Notes: a model not told the origin generated them from the letters alone. A stretch of 64,000 bases of DNA from Diaphorobacter limosus (GCF_033100095.1 NZ_CP136921.1:900501-964500), one strand, 5' to 3'. Counted from the first letter of the stretch, positions 19,409 to 31,135 are shown. Program-made: numbers and translations.

Positions 19409-21184
19409 ATGAACGACCTTGTCACTTCGCAACCCCAGGCGCCAGAGCCGCGAGCCCAGGCGCCGGGGGACTTTCTGGACATGATCGACAACCTGGCCTA
19501 CGCCGCGCGGGCGCGGCTGACGGCCGGGGCTGCGCCCACCGCAGGTGCCCTGGCCTGGTTCGACTGGTCCATGCACCTGGCGCTGTCGCCTGGCAAGCAG
19601 CGCAGCCTGTGGCTGGACGCCTGGCGCAAGCAATGGCAGTTTGCGCGCTACGCGCAGCAGTCCGGCCTGCAGGCCAGTTGCCCCGCCTGCGTCGAGCCGC
19701 TGGAGCATGACCGGCGCTTTGCCGATCCCGCCTGGCAGCAGTGGCCGTTCAACCTGATCCAGCAGGGCTTTTTGCTGCAGCAGCAATGGTGGAAAGAGGC
19801 CACCACCGACGTGCGCGGCGTGTCCGAGCACCACGAGAAAATGGTCGAATTTGCCGCGCGCCAATGGCTGGACATGATGTCGCCCGCCAACGCCATTGCC
19901 ACCAACCCCGAAGTGCTGCGCGCCACCGCCAGCAGCGGCGGCCTCAATCTATGGCGGGGCGCGATGAATTTCCTGGACGACGCGCAGCGCCAGCTCACCG
20001 GCAAGGGGCCGGCTGGCGCCGAGGGGTTCGAAGTCGGCAAGGACGTGGCGGTCACGCCCGGCAAGGTGGTGCTGCGCAACCGCCTGATCGAACTCATCCA
20101 GTACGCGCCAACCACGCGCAAGGTGGGGGCCGAGCCAGTGCTGATCGTGCCCTCGTGGGTGATGAAGTACTACATCCTCGACCTGTCGCCGCACAACTCC
20201 ATGGTCGGCTACCTGGTCGCTCAGGGCCACACCGTCTTCATCATCTCCTGGAAAAACCCCGACGCGGACGACCGCGACCTGGGCCTGGACGACTACCGGC
20301 AGCTGGGTGTGATGGCGGCGCTGGACGCCGTGGGCACCATCGTTCCAAAACACCGGGTGCAGGCCGTGGGCTACTGCCTGGGCGGCACCCTGCTGGCCAC
20401 CGCGGCGGCGGCCATGGCGCGCGACGGCGACGAGCGCCTGGCCAGCCTGACGCTGCTGGCATCCGAGATCGACTACCGCGAATCGGGTGAGGTCAAGCTG
20501 TTTGTCGACGACAGCCAGCTCGCCTGGCTGGAGGCTGGCATGTGGCGCAAGGGCTACCTGGAAGGCTGGCAAATGGCCGCCTCGTTCCAGATGCTCAACT
20601 CGCGCGACCTGATCTGGTCGCGGCGTGTGCGTGAATACCTGCTGGGCGAGCGCGGCTCGCTGGTAGATCTGATGGCCTGGAACGCCGACACCACACGCAT
20701 GCCGTATCGCATGCACAGCGAATACCTGCGCCACCTCTACATGAACAACGACCTGGCCGAAGGCCGCTGGCAGGTCGATGGCCAGCCGGTGACGGTGGCC
20801 GACATCCGCGTGCCGCTGTTCGTCGTCGGCACGCTGCGCGACCATGTGGCGCCATGGCGCTCGGTCTACAAGATTCACCTGCTCAATGACTCCGACATCA
20901 GCTTCGTGCTCACCAGCGGCGGCCACAACGCGGGCATCGTCAGCGAGCCGGGGCGGCCCAGGCGCAGCTACCAGATTGCCACGCGCAAGGCAGGTGCCCG
21001 CTACCGCAACCCCGACCAGTGGCAGGCCGAGACGCCAGTGCATGAGGGCTCGTGGTGGCCGGCCTGGAGTGCCTGGCTGGCGCACAACGCCAGCGCCCAG
21101 GTGGCGCCCCCGCCCATGGGCGGCAAGAGCGGCAGCGGAAAAACGCTGGGCGCCGCCCCAGGCACCTATGTGATGCAGAAGTAA
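19409..21184 (+). CDS. phaC: Poly(3-hydroxyalkanoate) synthase (class I-like PhaC)
   Basis: A 591-residue PHA synthase. The catalytic nucleophile Cys323 sits in GYCLGG, with Asp478 (TLRDHVAPW) and His506 (SGGHNAG) completing the triad. The N-terminal PhaC_N region spans about residues 85-255, and SWKNPDADDRDLGLDDY is a family signature. It polymerises hydroxyacyl-CoA into storage polyester. No phaA/phaB is adjacent; instead it lies with DUF3141, a phosphotransacylase and acetate kinase, so it is probably a second synthase tied to overflow or anaerobic metabolism. Confidence 0.9.
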   Translation: MNDLVTSQPQAPEPRAQAPGDFLDMIDNLAYAARARLTAGAAPTAGALAWFDWSMHLALSPGKQRSLWLDAWRKQWQFARYAQQSGLQASCPACVEPLEHDRRFADPAWQQWPFNLIQQGFLLQQQWWKEATTDVRGVSEHHEKMVEFAARQWLDMMSPANAIATNPEVLRATASSGGLNLWRGAMNFLDDAQRQLTGKGPAGAEGFEVGKDVAVTPGKVVLRNRLIELIQYAPTTRKVGAEPVLIVPSWVMKYYILDLSPHNSMVGYLVAQGHTVFIISWKNPDADDRDLGLDDYRQLGVMAALDAVGTIVPKHRVQAVGYCLGGTLLATAAAAMARDGDERLASLTLLASEIDYRESGEVKLFVDDSQLAWLEAGMWRKGYLEGWQMAASFQMLNSRDLIWSRRVREYLLGERGSLVDLMAWNADTTRMPYRMHSEYLRHLYMNNDLAEGRWQVDGQPVTVADIRVPLFVVGTLRDHVAPWRSVYKIHLLNDSDISFVLTSGGHNAGIVSEPGRPRRSYQIATRKAGARYRNPDQWQAETPVHEGSWWPAWSAWLAHNASAQVAPPPMGGKSGSGKTLGAAPGTYVMQK

Positions 21185-21252
21185 GCCATGCCTGAGAGCC
21201 TGAGTGGCAACGCGTTTCGGATGGCCGCTCGCCCTCCTTTGGGCTTGCGTAT

Positions 21253-21306
21253 GCTTTTTTTATAGCATGCTGCGCTTGATGGATAAGGGCTATAGCTGAT
21301 TTTCAT
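21253..21306 (+). repeat. Interspersed repeat copy between phaC and the DUF3141 gene
   Basis: Reads TTATAGCATGCTGCGCTTG, GATAAGGGCTATAGC and GATTTTCAT in consensus order. It occupies part of the 261-bp gap, which also holds an 8-bp inverted repeat (TTCATGGC/GCCATGAA, 21379-21407) but no gene. Confidence 0.7.
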
Positions 21307-21445
21307 CCGAATTTGGAGAGTTGGCGCCGTCATCCTGTCGCATCCTCATGCCGGCAGGATGTCAGCAGCGTGGTCGGCTTCATGGCCGCAAGCAACGTCG
21401 CCATGAACGGCGACCCACCCATGTATTGAAGAAAGGATTTGCGTC

Positions 21446-23704
21446 TTGCTGTTCAACCCATCGACCTTCACCCGCGACACCCTGGACTACGGCATCGACG
21501 CCATGCAGCGCGCGGTGCTTTACGCCGACATCATGCGAGCGCGCGGCAACCAGTACCGCGCGCACATGCAGGAAACCGCGCCCAACGTGCTGAACTTCGC
21601 GGCCGAGCTGGTGATGCGCGGCGACACGCTGCCGCGCCCGGTCAATTACGGGCTGGTTCGCATACAGCCGCAGCCGGGCGTGGCCAGCGACGAGACCAGG
21701 CGCCCGTTTGTCGTCGTCGATCCGCGTGCCGGCCATGGCCCGGGCATCGGCGGCTTCAAGCCCGACAGCGAAATCGGTGCCGCGCTGGCTGCCGGACACC
21801 CCTGCTACTACGTCGGCTTCACACCCAACCCGATCCCGGGGCAGACGGTCGAGGACGTGATGCGCGCCGAAGCCGCTTTTCTGCGCAAGGTGATCGAGCT
21901 GCACCCCGACGCGCACGGCAAGCCTGCGGTGATCGGCAATTGCCAGGCCGGCTGGCAGATCATGATGACCGCGGCCGTCTGGCCCGAGCTGTTCGGCCCC
22001 ATCATCCTGGCCGGCACGCCCTTGTCATACTGGGCCGGCTGGCGCGGCAAGAATCCGATGCGCTACGGCGGCGGGCTGACCGGCGGCAGCTGGCTGACCG
22101 CGCTGGCCAGCGACATCGGCGCCGGCAAGTTCGACGGCGCCTGGCTGGTGCAGAACTTCGAGAACCTCAACCCGGCCAACACCCTGTGGGAGAAGAAGCA
22201 CCATGTCTATGCGAACGTCGACACCGAAGGACCACGCTTTCTTGCCTTCGAGAAATACTGGGGCGGCCACGTCTGCCTCAACGACGTGGAGATGCAGACC
22301 ATCGTCGACGACCTGTTCATCGGCAACAAGCTGAGCTCGGCCGAGCTGGTTACCAGCGACGGCGTGCGCATCGACCTGCGCAACATCACCTCGCCGATCG
22401 TGGTGTTTTGCTCCTACGGCGACAACATCACTCCGCCACCGCAGGCGCTAGGCTGGATCACCGACCTCTATCGCAGCGACGACGAGCTGCTGGGCCATGA
22501 TCAGACCATCGTCTATGCGACGCACCAGAGCATCGGCCACCTCGGCATCTTCGTTTCGGGCGCGGTCGGCCGCAAAGAGCACGCCAAGTTCACCAGCAAC
22601 ATCGACCTGATCGACATGCTGCCCGCCGGTCTGTTCGAGCTCAGCGTGCAGGACAAGGAGCCGGACATGGCGCACGCCGAGATCGTGCCCGGTGACTACC
22701 TGATGACCGTGCACCAGCGCACGCTGGACGATGTGCGCGCCATCGTGTCCCCCGATCCCGTGCAGGTGGCCGCAAGCGACCGGCGCTTTGCCGCTGCAGC
22801 GCATGTCTCGCAGGTCAATTTGGCGCTGTACCGTCGCTACCTTCAGCCCTGGGTTCGGGGCGCGGTCACCCCGCAGCTGGCCGACGCGCTGCGCGCCTGG
22901 CATCCGCTGCGCATCGGCTACGAGATGTGGTCCGACCGCAACCTGCTCGCGCCTGTGGTCGAACAGCAGGCCGAATCCGTGCGCGCCGATCGCAAGCCGG
23001 TGGGCGCCGACAACCCGTGGTGGAGTTGGCAAGAGGCCTGCTCGGACGCGATCACGCACTTGCTGCAGGTGTTCAGCCAATCGCGCGACGAGGCCGAGGA
23101 GAGGGCTTTCGAGGCGATCTACAGCCATCCGCTGGTGCAGGCGCTGGCGGGCCAGGCCGATCCGGCCGCGGCGTTGCGGCCGCATCCTGGCGACACCCCC
23201 GAGCACCGCGCGTGGATGGCGCAACGGCTGGGCGGGTTGCGCGTGTCGATCGAGCAGGGCGGCCTGCCCGAAGCGACGGTACGGGCGTTGATATTCGTGC
23301 TGCAACCACGGCGCGAAGCGGACGAGCGCCAGTACCGTCGCGCGTTGCTGTTGCGCCAGACCGAGCTGGCGAGCCGCCTTGACATCGAGGGCGCGCGCGA
23401 CCTGGTGCGCCGCCAGGCATTGCTGATGCACATTGCCGGCCCCGAGGCCATCGCAGCCCTGCCCACGCTGCTGGCGCGCGCGCCCGCCGAGCGCATACAG
23501 GCCGCCGCACTGCACCTGGGCGCCCTGCTACAGGCGGGCAATGCGCTGGAGGGCGAAGAGGCCGCGCGCTGGCATACCATGCGGCAGTTGTTCGAGCAGG
23601 CAGCGCAGGCCGGCCAGCCAGCGCTGCCCGCACCCGAGACCCCACCGGCCGTGCAGCCCCCGAAGCGTGCGGCCAGCAAGAGAAAAGGCAGGCAGAGCAC
23701 ATGA
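21446..23704 (+). CDS. DUF3141 domain protein (alpha/beta-hydrolase-like)
   Basis: A 752-residue DUF3141 protein. The N-terminal half looks like a PHA-synthase-related alpha/beta hydrolase: VIGNCQAGWQ is in the nucleophile-elbow position (G-x-C-x-x-G-like), with FCSYGDNITPP and THQSIGHLGIF as possible Asp and His elements. The C-terminal 250 residues are helical and basic at the end. The start is a TTG with GAAAGGA 8 bases before it. The stop overlaps the next ATG. Function unknown; the context suggests acyl-CoA or polyester metabolism. Confidence 0.85.
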   Translation: MLFNPSTFTRDTLDYGIDAMQRAVLYADIMRARGNQYRAHMQETAPNVLNFAAELVMRGDTLPRPVNYGLVRIQPQPGVASDETRRPFVVVDPRAGHGPGIGGFKPDSEIGAALAAGHPCYYVGFTPNPIPGQTVEDVMRAEAAFLRKVIELHPDAHGKPAVIGNCQAGWQIMMTAAVWPELFGPIILAGTPLSYWAGWRGKNPMRYGGGLTGGSWLTALASDIGAGKFDGAWLVQNFENLNPANTLWEKKHHVYANVDTEGPRFLAFEKYWGGHVCLNDVEMQTIVDDLFIGNKLSSAELVTSDGVRIDLRNITSPIVVFCSYGDNITPPPQALGWITDLYRSDDELLGHDQTIVYATHQSIGHLGIFVSGAVGRKEHAKFTSNIDLIDMLPAGLFELSVQDKEPDMAHAEIVPGDYLMTVHQRTLDDVRAIVSPDPVQVAASDRRFAAAAHVSQVNLALYRRYLQPWVRGAVTPQLADALRAWHPLRIGYEMWSDRNLLAPVVEQQAESVRADRKPVGADNPWWSWQEACSDAITHLLQVFSQSRDEAEERAFEAIYSHPLVQALAGQADPAAALRPHPGDTPEHRAWMAQRLGGLRVSIEQGGLPEATVRALIFVLQPRREADERQYRRALLLRQTELASRLDIEGARDLVRRQALLMHIAGPEAIAALPTLLARAPAERIQAAALHLGALLQAGNALEGEEAARWHTMRQLFEQAAQAGQPALPAPETPPAVQPPKRAASKRKGRQST

Positions 23705-24660
23705 TCACCTCCACCAACCCTGCGCCCGCCAACGGCCAGCAACTGCGCGGCATCGACCGCCTCATCGCCCATGTGCGCAACCTGGAGCCGGTGCGCATGG
23801 CCGTCGTCCACCCCTGCGACGCGCTCAGCCTGGGCGGCGCCATGGACGCGCGCGACGCCGGCATCATCATCCCGGTGCTGGTCGGGCCAAAGGCGCGCCT
23901 GCAGGCCGTGGCGGCAGAGGCCGGCATATCGCTTGCCGGCTGTGAGATCGTGGACGCGCCGCACAGCCACGCCGCTGCTGCCGCCGCCGCCTGCATGGCC
24001 GGCAAGGGCGAGGTGCAGGCGCTGATGAAGGGCAGCCTGCACAGCGACGAATACCTGGGCGCCATCCTCGCGCCCAACGTGGGCCTGCGCACCGAGCGGC
24101 GCCTGACGCATTGCTTCATCATGGAGACGGCCAGCTACCCGCGCCCCTTCATCATCACCGACGCCGCCATCAACATCGCCCCCACGCTGGACGACAAGGC
24201 CGACATCGTGCGCAACGCCATCGACCTGGCGCATGTCATCGGCGTGGCCCAGCCCCGCGTGGCCATACTGGCCGCAGTGGAGACCGTCAACGCGCGCATG
24301 CCCGCTACGCTGGACGCAGCCGCGCTGTGCAAGATGGCCGATCGCGGCCAGATCACCGGTGGCCTGCTGGACGGCCCGCTGGCCTTCGACAACGCCGTCT
24401 CGCCCGAGGCGGCGCGCGTCAAGGGCATCCAGTCCGAAGTGGCAGGCCGCGCCGACGTGCTGGTGGTGCCCGACCTGGAGAGCGGCAACATGCTGGCCAA
24501 ACAGCTGGAATACCTGGGCGGCGCCGACAGCGCCGGCATCGTCATGGGCGCGCGCGTGCCGGTGGTGCTGACCAGCCGGGCCGACTCGCGCCAGACGCGG
24601 CTGGCCTCCTGCGCCATCGCCCTGATGCTGGCGCAGCGCTACCGCGTCACGCCACCGTGA
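23701..24660 (+). CDS. Phosphate acetyl/butyryltransferase
   Basis: A 319-residue PTA_PTB domain protein that exchanges the CoA of acyl-CoA for phosphate. Motifs: MKGSLHSDEYLGAIL, THCFIMET and ITDAAINIAPTLDDK, with GGLLDGPLAFDNA downstream. It is the short form without the N-terminal enoyl-CoA hydratase domain found in some relatives. The ATG overlaps the stop of the DUF3141 gene (ATGA) and the acetate kinase follows 26 bp on, so the pair converts acyl-CoA to acid with ATP gain. Confidence 0.92.
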   Translation: MITSTNPAPANGQQLRGIDRLIAHVRNLEPVRMAVVHPCDALSLGGAMDARDAGIIIPVLVGPKARLQAVAAEAGISLAGCEIVDAPHSHAAAAAAACMAGKGEVQALMKGSLHSDEYLGAILAPNVGLRTERRLTHCFIMETASYPRPFIITDAAINIAPTLDDKADIVRNAIDLAHVIGVAQPRVAILAAVETVNARMPATLDAAALCKMADRGQITGGLLDGPLAFDNAVSPEAARVKGIQSEVAGRADVLVVPDLESGNMLAKQLEYLGGADSAGIVMGARVPVVLTSRADSRQTRLASCAIALMLAQRYRVTPP

Positions 24661-24686
24661 TTGCATTGAATAGGGAATACACAGCC

Positions 24687-25874
24687 ATGGCCAGTGACGT
24701 CATCCTCGTTCTCAACTGCGGCTCATCGAGCATCAAGTTCGCGCTGTTCGACGCCGCCACTATCCCCATGCCACGCCAGCCGCTGTGGAGCGGCAAGGTG
24801 CAGGGCATAGGCGGGCCCACCCCCACCTTTGACGAGGCCGGCCAGCCGCCCCAGCCGATCACGCTGGACACCGAGCACCCCAACACCGCAGCCCTGGCGC
24901 TGATACGCGAGCGCGTGCTCAAGCGCTTGCAGGGCCAGCGCCCGTGCGCCGTGGCGCACCGCGTGGTACATGGCGGCCAGCATTACTTTGCGCCCACCCT
25001 GGTCACGCAGCAGGTGATCGACGAGCTGCGCGGCTACATACCACTGGCGCCGTTGCACCAGCCGTTTCCGCTCAAGGCCATGAGCCTGCTGATGCAGCAG
25101 CACCCCGACGTGCCCCAGGTGGCCGTTTTTGACACCGCCTTTCACCGCACGGCCGAGCCCGTGGAGCAGATGTTTGCCCTGCCCTGGTCGGCCTGGGAGC
25201 GCGGCGTGCGCCGCTACGGCTTTCATGGTCTGTCCTACGACTACATGGGCCACGCCCTGCCCGAGCGCCATGGCGACGCCGCGCGCGGGCGCACCATCGT
25301 CGCCCACCTGGGCAGCGGCGCCAGCCTGTGCGCCATGCAGGGCCTGAAGAGCGTGGCCACGACCATGGGTTTCTCGGCGCTGGACGGCCTGATGATGGGC
25401 ACACGCTGCGGCGCCCTGGACCCGGGCGCCGTGATCTACCTGATGCAGATAGAGAAGCTGTCGCTGGACGAGGTGGCACGCATGCTGTACCAGGACTCGG
25501 GCCTGCTGGGTGTGTCGGGCGTGTCGCCCGACCCGCGCGTGCTGCTACCGCTGGAGCATGAGAACGAGCGCGTGCGCACCGCGCTGGCGCTGTATGTGCG
25601 CCGCATCGTGCGCGAGATCGGCGCGCTCGCCGCCGTGCTCGGCGGCCTGGACATGCTGGTCTTTACTGCCGGCATTGGCGAGAACAACGCCGAGCTGCGC
25701 CGGCGCGTCTGCGTGCAGCTCGGCTGGCTGGGCCTGAACCTGGACCAGGACGCCAACGCCAGCCACGCGGCCGTGATCTCCACCAGCGCCAGCCGCGTGC
25801 TCGTGGGCGTGGAGCCCACCAACGAGGAGTGGATCGCCGCCTCGCAGGCGACCAGGCTGCTGGCACAGGGCTGA
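24687..25874 (+). CDS. ackA: Acetate/propionate kinase
   Basis: A 395-residue ASKHA-fold kinase: LVLNCGSSSIKFALF (phosphate 1), AHRVVHGGQHY, VFDTAFHRT, YGFHGLSYDYM and AHLGSGASLCAM (adenosine region) are all present. It makes ATP from acyl phosphate. It directly follows the phosphotransacylase and ends the plus-strand run that starts at the exporter operon. Confidence 0.95.
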   Translation: MASDVILVLNCGSSSIKFALFDAATIPMPRQPLWSGKVQGIGGPTPTFDEAGQPPQPITLDTEHPNTAALALIRERVLKRLQGQRPCAVAHRVVHGGQHYFAPTLVTQQVIDELRGYIPLAPLHQPFPLKAMSLLMQQHPDVPQVAVFDTAFHRTAEPVEQMFALPWSAWERGVRRYGFHGLSYDYMGHALPERHGDAARGRTIVAHLGSGASLCAMQGLKSVATTMGFSALDGLMMGTRCGALDPGAVIYLMQIEKLSLDEVARMLYQDSGLLGVSGVSPDPRVLLPLEHENERVRTALALYVRRIVREIGALAAVLGGLDMLVFTAGIGENNAELRRRVCVQLGWLGLNLDQDANASHAAVISTSASRVLVGVEPTNEEWIAASQATRLLAQG

Positions 25875-26001
25875 TGACCTGTCGGCACGGTCAACGGCGC
25901 AAGGTATCGGCCGTTAAAATGGCGGGCTGCCCCGAATGCGAAACATGCATGGGGCCATGCCGCCAGGCACATATCTCCCGATTTCCCCTCAAGGACTCTC
26001 C

Positions 26002-27198
26002 ATGTCTCTGTTCACCGCCGTCGAAATGGCCCCCCGCGACCCCATCCTGGGTCTGAACGAACAATTCAACGCCGACACCAACCCCGCCAAGGTCAACCTG
26101 GGCGTGGGCGTGTACTTCGACGACAACGGCAAGCTGCCGCTGCTTGCCTGCGTGCAGGCCGCCGAAAAGGCCATGATGGACAAGCCCGCCGCGCGCGGCT
26201 ACCTGCCGATCGACGGCATCGCCGCCTACGACGCTGCCGTCAAGGGCCTGGTGTTTGGCGCCGACTCCGAACCCGTCAAGACCGGCCGCGTGGCCACCGT
26301 GCAGGCCATCGGTGGCACGGGTGGGCTGAAGATTGGCGCTGACTTTTTGAAGAAGATCAGCCCGGCGGCCAAGGTGCTGATCTCCGACCCCAGCTGGGAG
26401 AACCACCGCGCGCTGTTCACCAACGCCGGCTTCACGGTCGAAAGCTATGCCTACTACGACGCGGCAAAGCGCGGCGTGAACTTCGACGGCATGCTGGCCA
26501 GCCTGAATGCCGCCGAGTCCGGCACCATCGTCGTGCTGCATGCCTGCTGCCACAACCCCACGGGCTATGACATCACGCCGGCGCAGTGGGATCAGGTGAT
26601 TGCCGTGGTCAAGGCACGCGGCCTGACGCCCTTCCTGGACATGGCCTACCAGGGCTTTGGCAACGGCATTGCCGAGGACGGCGCGGTGATCCAGAAGTTT
26701 GTCGCCGCCGGCCTGGCCTTCTTCGTCTCGACATCGTTCTCCAAGAGCTTTTCGCTCTACGGCGAGCGCGTGGGCGCCCTGTCGGTGCTGTGCCAGAGCA
26801 AGGAAGAAGCCGACCGCGTGCTGTCGCAACTCAAGATCGCCATCCGCACCAACTACAGCAACCCGCCCATCCACGGCGGCGCCGTGGTGGCTGCGGTGCT
26901 CAATACCCCCGAGCTGCGCGCGCTGTGGGAAAAGGAACTGGGCGAAATGCGCGTGCGCATCAAGGCCATGCGCAGCAAGCTGGTGGACGGCCTGAAGGCC
27001 GCCGGCGTCAAGCAGGACATGTCGTTCATGACCGAGCAGATCGGCATGTTCAGCTACTCTGGCCTGTCCAAGGAGCAGATGCTGCGCCTGCGCAGCGAGT
27101 TCGGTGTCTATGGCACCGACACCGGCCGCATCTGCGTGGCCGCGCTCAACAGCAAGAACATTGACTATGTCTGCCAGGCGATTGCCAAGGTGATCTGA
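26002..27198 (+). CDS. Aspartate/aromatic aminotransferase (class I)
   Basis: A 398-residue PLP enzyme. HACCHNPTGYD, the substrate-site DMAYQGFGNG and the PLP lysine in STSFSKSFSLYGERVG are those of the AspC/TyrB group. It transfers amino groups between aspartate or aromatic amino acids and 2-oxoglutarate. AAGGA lies 6 bases before the ATG. It ends at a clear terminator. In several betaproteobacteria this gene lies next to and divergent from uvrB; here about 15 kb separate them. Confidence 0.93.
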   Translation: MSLFTAVEMAPRDPILGLNEQFNADTNPAKVNLGVGVYFDDNGKLPLLACVQAAEKAMMDKPAARGYLPIDGIAAYDAAVKGLVFGADSEPVKTGRVATVQAIGGTGGLKIGADFLKKISPAAKVLISDPSWENHRALFTNAGFTVESYAYYDAAKRGVNFDGMLASLNAAESGTIVVLHACCHNPTGYDITPAQWDQVIAVVKARGLTPFLDMAYQGFGNGIAEDGAVIQKFVAAGLAFFVSTSFSKSFSLYGERVGALSVLCQSKEEADRVLSQLKIAIRTNYSNPPIHGGAVVAAVLNTPELRALWEKELGEMRVRIKAMRSKLVDGLKAAGVKQDMSFMTEQIGMFSYSGLSKEQMLRLRSEFGVYGTDTGRICVAALNSKNIDYVCQAIAKVI

Positions 27199-27217
27199 GC
27201 GCCCCTACTCCAACTCG

Positions 27218-27240
27218 AGCCGCCTGCGGGCGGCTTTTTT
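27218..27240 (+). terminator. Rho-independent terminator after the aminotransferase
   Basis: AGCCGCC pairs with GGCGGCT around a 4-base loop (TGCG) and a T6 tract follows. It lies 19 bp past the stop codon. Confidence 0.88.
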
Positions 27241-27251
27241 ACGGCTTTGAC

Positions 27252-27914
27252 ATGCACACACAAGGCACCATCCGCCGATGGGACTCCGCCAAGGGCTTTG
27301 GCTTCATCCAGGGGGCGCACAGCTCCAACGTGTTCTTTCACGTCCGCGACTATCGCGGCGCCACGCCGCCCGCCGAGGGCATGAGGGTGGAGTTCGAGGA
27401 GATCCAGGTTGGCGGCAAGGGTCCGCGCGCCATGGCAGTGCGCCCGCTTGGCGCCCGGGCGGCAGCGCCCGCACCCGCCCGGGCTGGGCGCCCTGCCCCT
27501 GCCCAGCCGGCAACCCGGCGCCGCACCGCGCCCCAGGCCCGTGACAACACACCGGCCGGCGCAAGCCTGGCCATGGGGCTGATGCTCGCCTGGCTGGCCC
27601 TGCTGGCCTGGGGCAGCTGGGCGCAGCGTTTTCCGCTCTGGCTGCTGGGCGCCATGGCGGGGCTGAACCTGGTCACGTATGTCAGCTACAAGCTGGACAA
27701 GAGCGCTGCTCAAAGCGGCGGCTGGCGCACCAGCGAAAAGCAGCTGCACCTGCTGGCCCTGCTGGGCGGCTGGCCCGCCGCCTGGTGGGCCCAGCAGTGG
27801 CTGCGCCACAAGTCGAGCAAGCAGGAGTTTCGCGTCGTCTACTGGGCCACCGTGCTGCTGCATTGCGCGGGCCTGGGCGTGCTGGTAGTACGACCCGATT
27901 TACTACCGATTTAA
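27252..27914 (+). CDS. Cold-shock domain / DUF1294 membrane protein
   Basis: A 220-residue two-domain protein. Residues 1-66 form a cold-shock domain (WDSAKGFGFIQ, an RNP1-like motif, and VFFHVRDY as RNP2). An Ala/Pro/Arg-rich linker follows, then two or three membrane helices and DUF1294 (YKLDKSAAQSGGWRTSEKQLHLLALLGGWPAAW). The fused form is common in proteobacteria. The RNA/DNA-binding head tethered to the membrane is seen; its role is not known. The stop codon lies inside an interspersed repeat copy. Confidence 0.85.
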   Translation: MHTQGTIRRWDSAKGFGFIQGAHSSNVFFHVRDYRGATPPAEGMRVEFEEIQVGGKGPRAMAVRPLGARAAAPAPARAGRPAPAQPATRRRTAPQARDNTPAGASLAMGLMLAWLALLAWGSWAQRFPLWLLGAMAGLNLVTYVSYKLDKSAAQSGGWRTSEKQLHLLALLGGWPAAWWAQQWLRHKSSKQEFRVVYWATVLLHCAGLGVLVVRPDLLPI

Positions 27915-27960
27915 TAGCTTGTAGCGCGCAGCCATAGCGCGCTACAGACCCATTTCACCA
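27908..27960 (+). repeat. Interspersed repeat copy overlapping the 3' end of the CSD-DUF1294 gene
   Basis: Reads TTTAATAGCTTGTAGCGCGC, a central GCCATAGCGCGC and ACAGACCCATTTCACC, in consensus order. The TAA stop of the upstream gene lies within its first bases. Confidence 0.7.
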
Positions 27961-27965
27961 CAACC

Positions 27966-30380
<2,415 letters not shown>

Positions 30381-30483
30381 CGGCGGGCCTGCGGGGTGGG
30401 GGCCGATATTTTAAAAGTTTGCCGATAGCGGCGCCCAGCGTGGGCCTTTGGCGATCAGGGCCATGGAGTAAGCTCGCCGCCCC

Positions 30484-31074
30484 ATGCCCTATACCCTGCA
30501 CGCCCCGGTCCACAGCGAGCTCATCATCAAGAAGAGCCGCTTCATAGGCTGCGTGCAGCCCATGGCGGACCGGGCCGGCGCCCAGGCGGTGGTGGACGCG
30601 CTGTGGCGCCAGCACCCGGGCGCGGCCCATGTCTGCTGGGCGCTGCTGGCCGGCGGCCAGTCGGCCGCGGTGGACGACGGCGAGCCCGGCGGCACGGCCG
30701 GCCGGCCCATGCTGGACGTGCTGCGCCACCAGGATCTGGAGGGCGTGCTGGCCACCGTGGTGCGCTACTTTGGCGGCGTGAAGCTGGGCGCGGGCGGCCT
30801 GGTGCGCGCCTATACCGACAGCGTGGCCCAGGCCCTGCTGCAGGCCGAGAAAGTGCCCCTGGTGCGCACCCGCAGCCTGCGCTGCAGCGTGCCCTATGCG
30901 CTCGAGGGCCTGCTGCGCCGCGAGATAGCGGCCGCCGGCGCGCCTCTGCTGGACGTGGCCCATGCGGCCCTGGTCACGCTGCAATGGAGCCTGCCCGAGC
31001 CCGAGGCCGAAGCCTTTGTGGCGCGCATCAACGACCTGTGCCAGGGGCGCGCCGGCTGGCTGGACGCGCAATAG
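30484..31074 (+). CDS. YigZ/IMPACT family protein
   Basis: A 196-residue protein with the UPF0029/Impact N-terminal domain (residues 1-115: KKSRFIGCVQP, DDGEPGGTAGRPML, VRYFGGVKLGAGGLVRAY) and a C-terminal DUF1949-like ferredoxin fold. The eukaryotic relative IMPACT regulates GCN2; the bacterial role is unclear. The -35 element of the sigma-28 promoter for the next gene lies 4 bp after its stop. Confidence 0.9.
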   Translation: MPYTLHAPVHSELIIKKSRFIGCVQPMADRAGAQAVVDALWRQHPGAAHVCWALLAGGQSAAVDDGEPGGTAGRPMLDVLRHQDLEGVLATVVRYFGGVKLGAGGLVRAYTDSVAQALLQAEKVPLVRTRSLRCSVPYALEGLLRREIAAAGAPLLDVAHAALVTLQWSLPEPEAEAFVARINDLCQGRAGWLDAQ

Positions 31075-31077
31075 GGC

Positions 31078-31104
31078 TCAAGAGTCGGGCCATTCGGCCG
31101 ATAG
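31078..31104 (+). promoter_or_regulatory. Sigma-28 (FliA) promoter
   Basis: TCAAGAGT, an 11-base spacer, then GCCGATAG. The -10 matches 7 of 8 bases of the flagellar consensus GCCGATAA, the spacer is exact, and the -35 is close to TAAAGTTT/TCAAGTTT. It lies about 30 bp before the YjfB-like gene. Confidence 0.8.
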
Positions 31105-31135
31105 GCAAGGCATCGTTTTATTCTGCATGCCTACC

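Noticed and set aside
17317..19491. A 724-codon minus-strand frame rich in His, Gln and Arg
   Set aside because: It is the shadow of yhhJ and adhP; its composition is that of reversed high-GC coding sequence.
21288..21301. TTGATGGATAAG as an FNR/Anr box before the DUF3141 gene
   Set aside because: The second half is not ATCAA-like, and the bases are part of the interspersed repeat.
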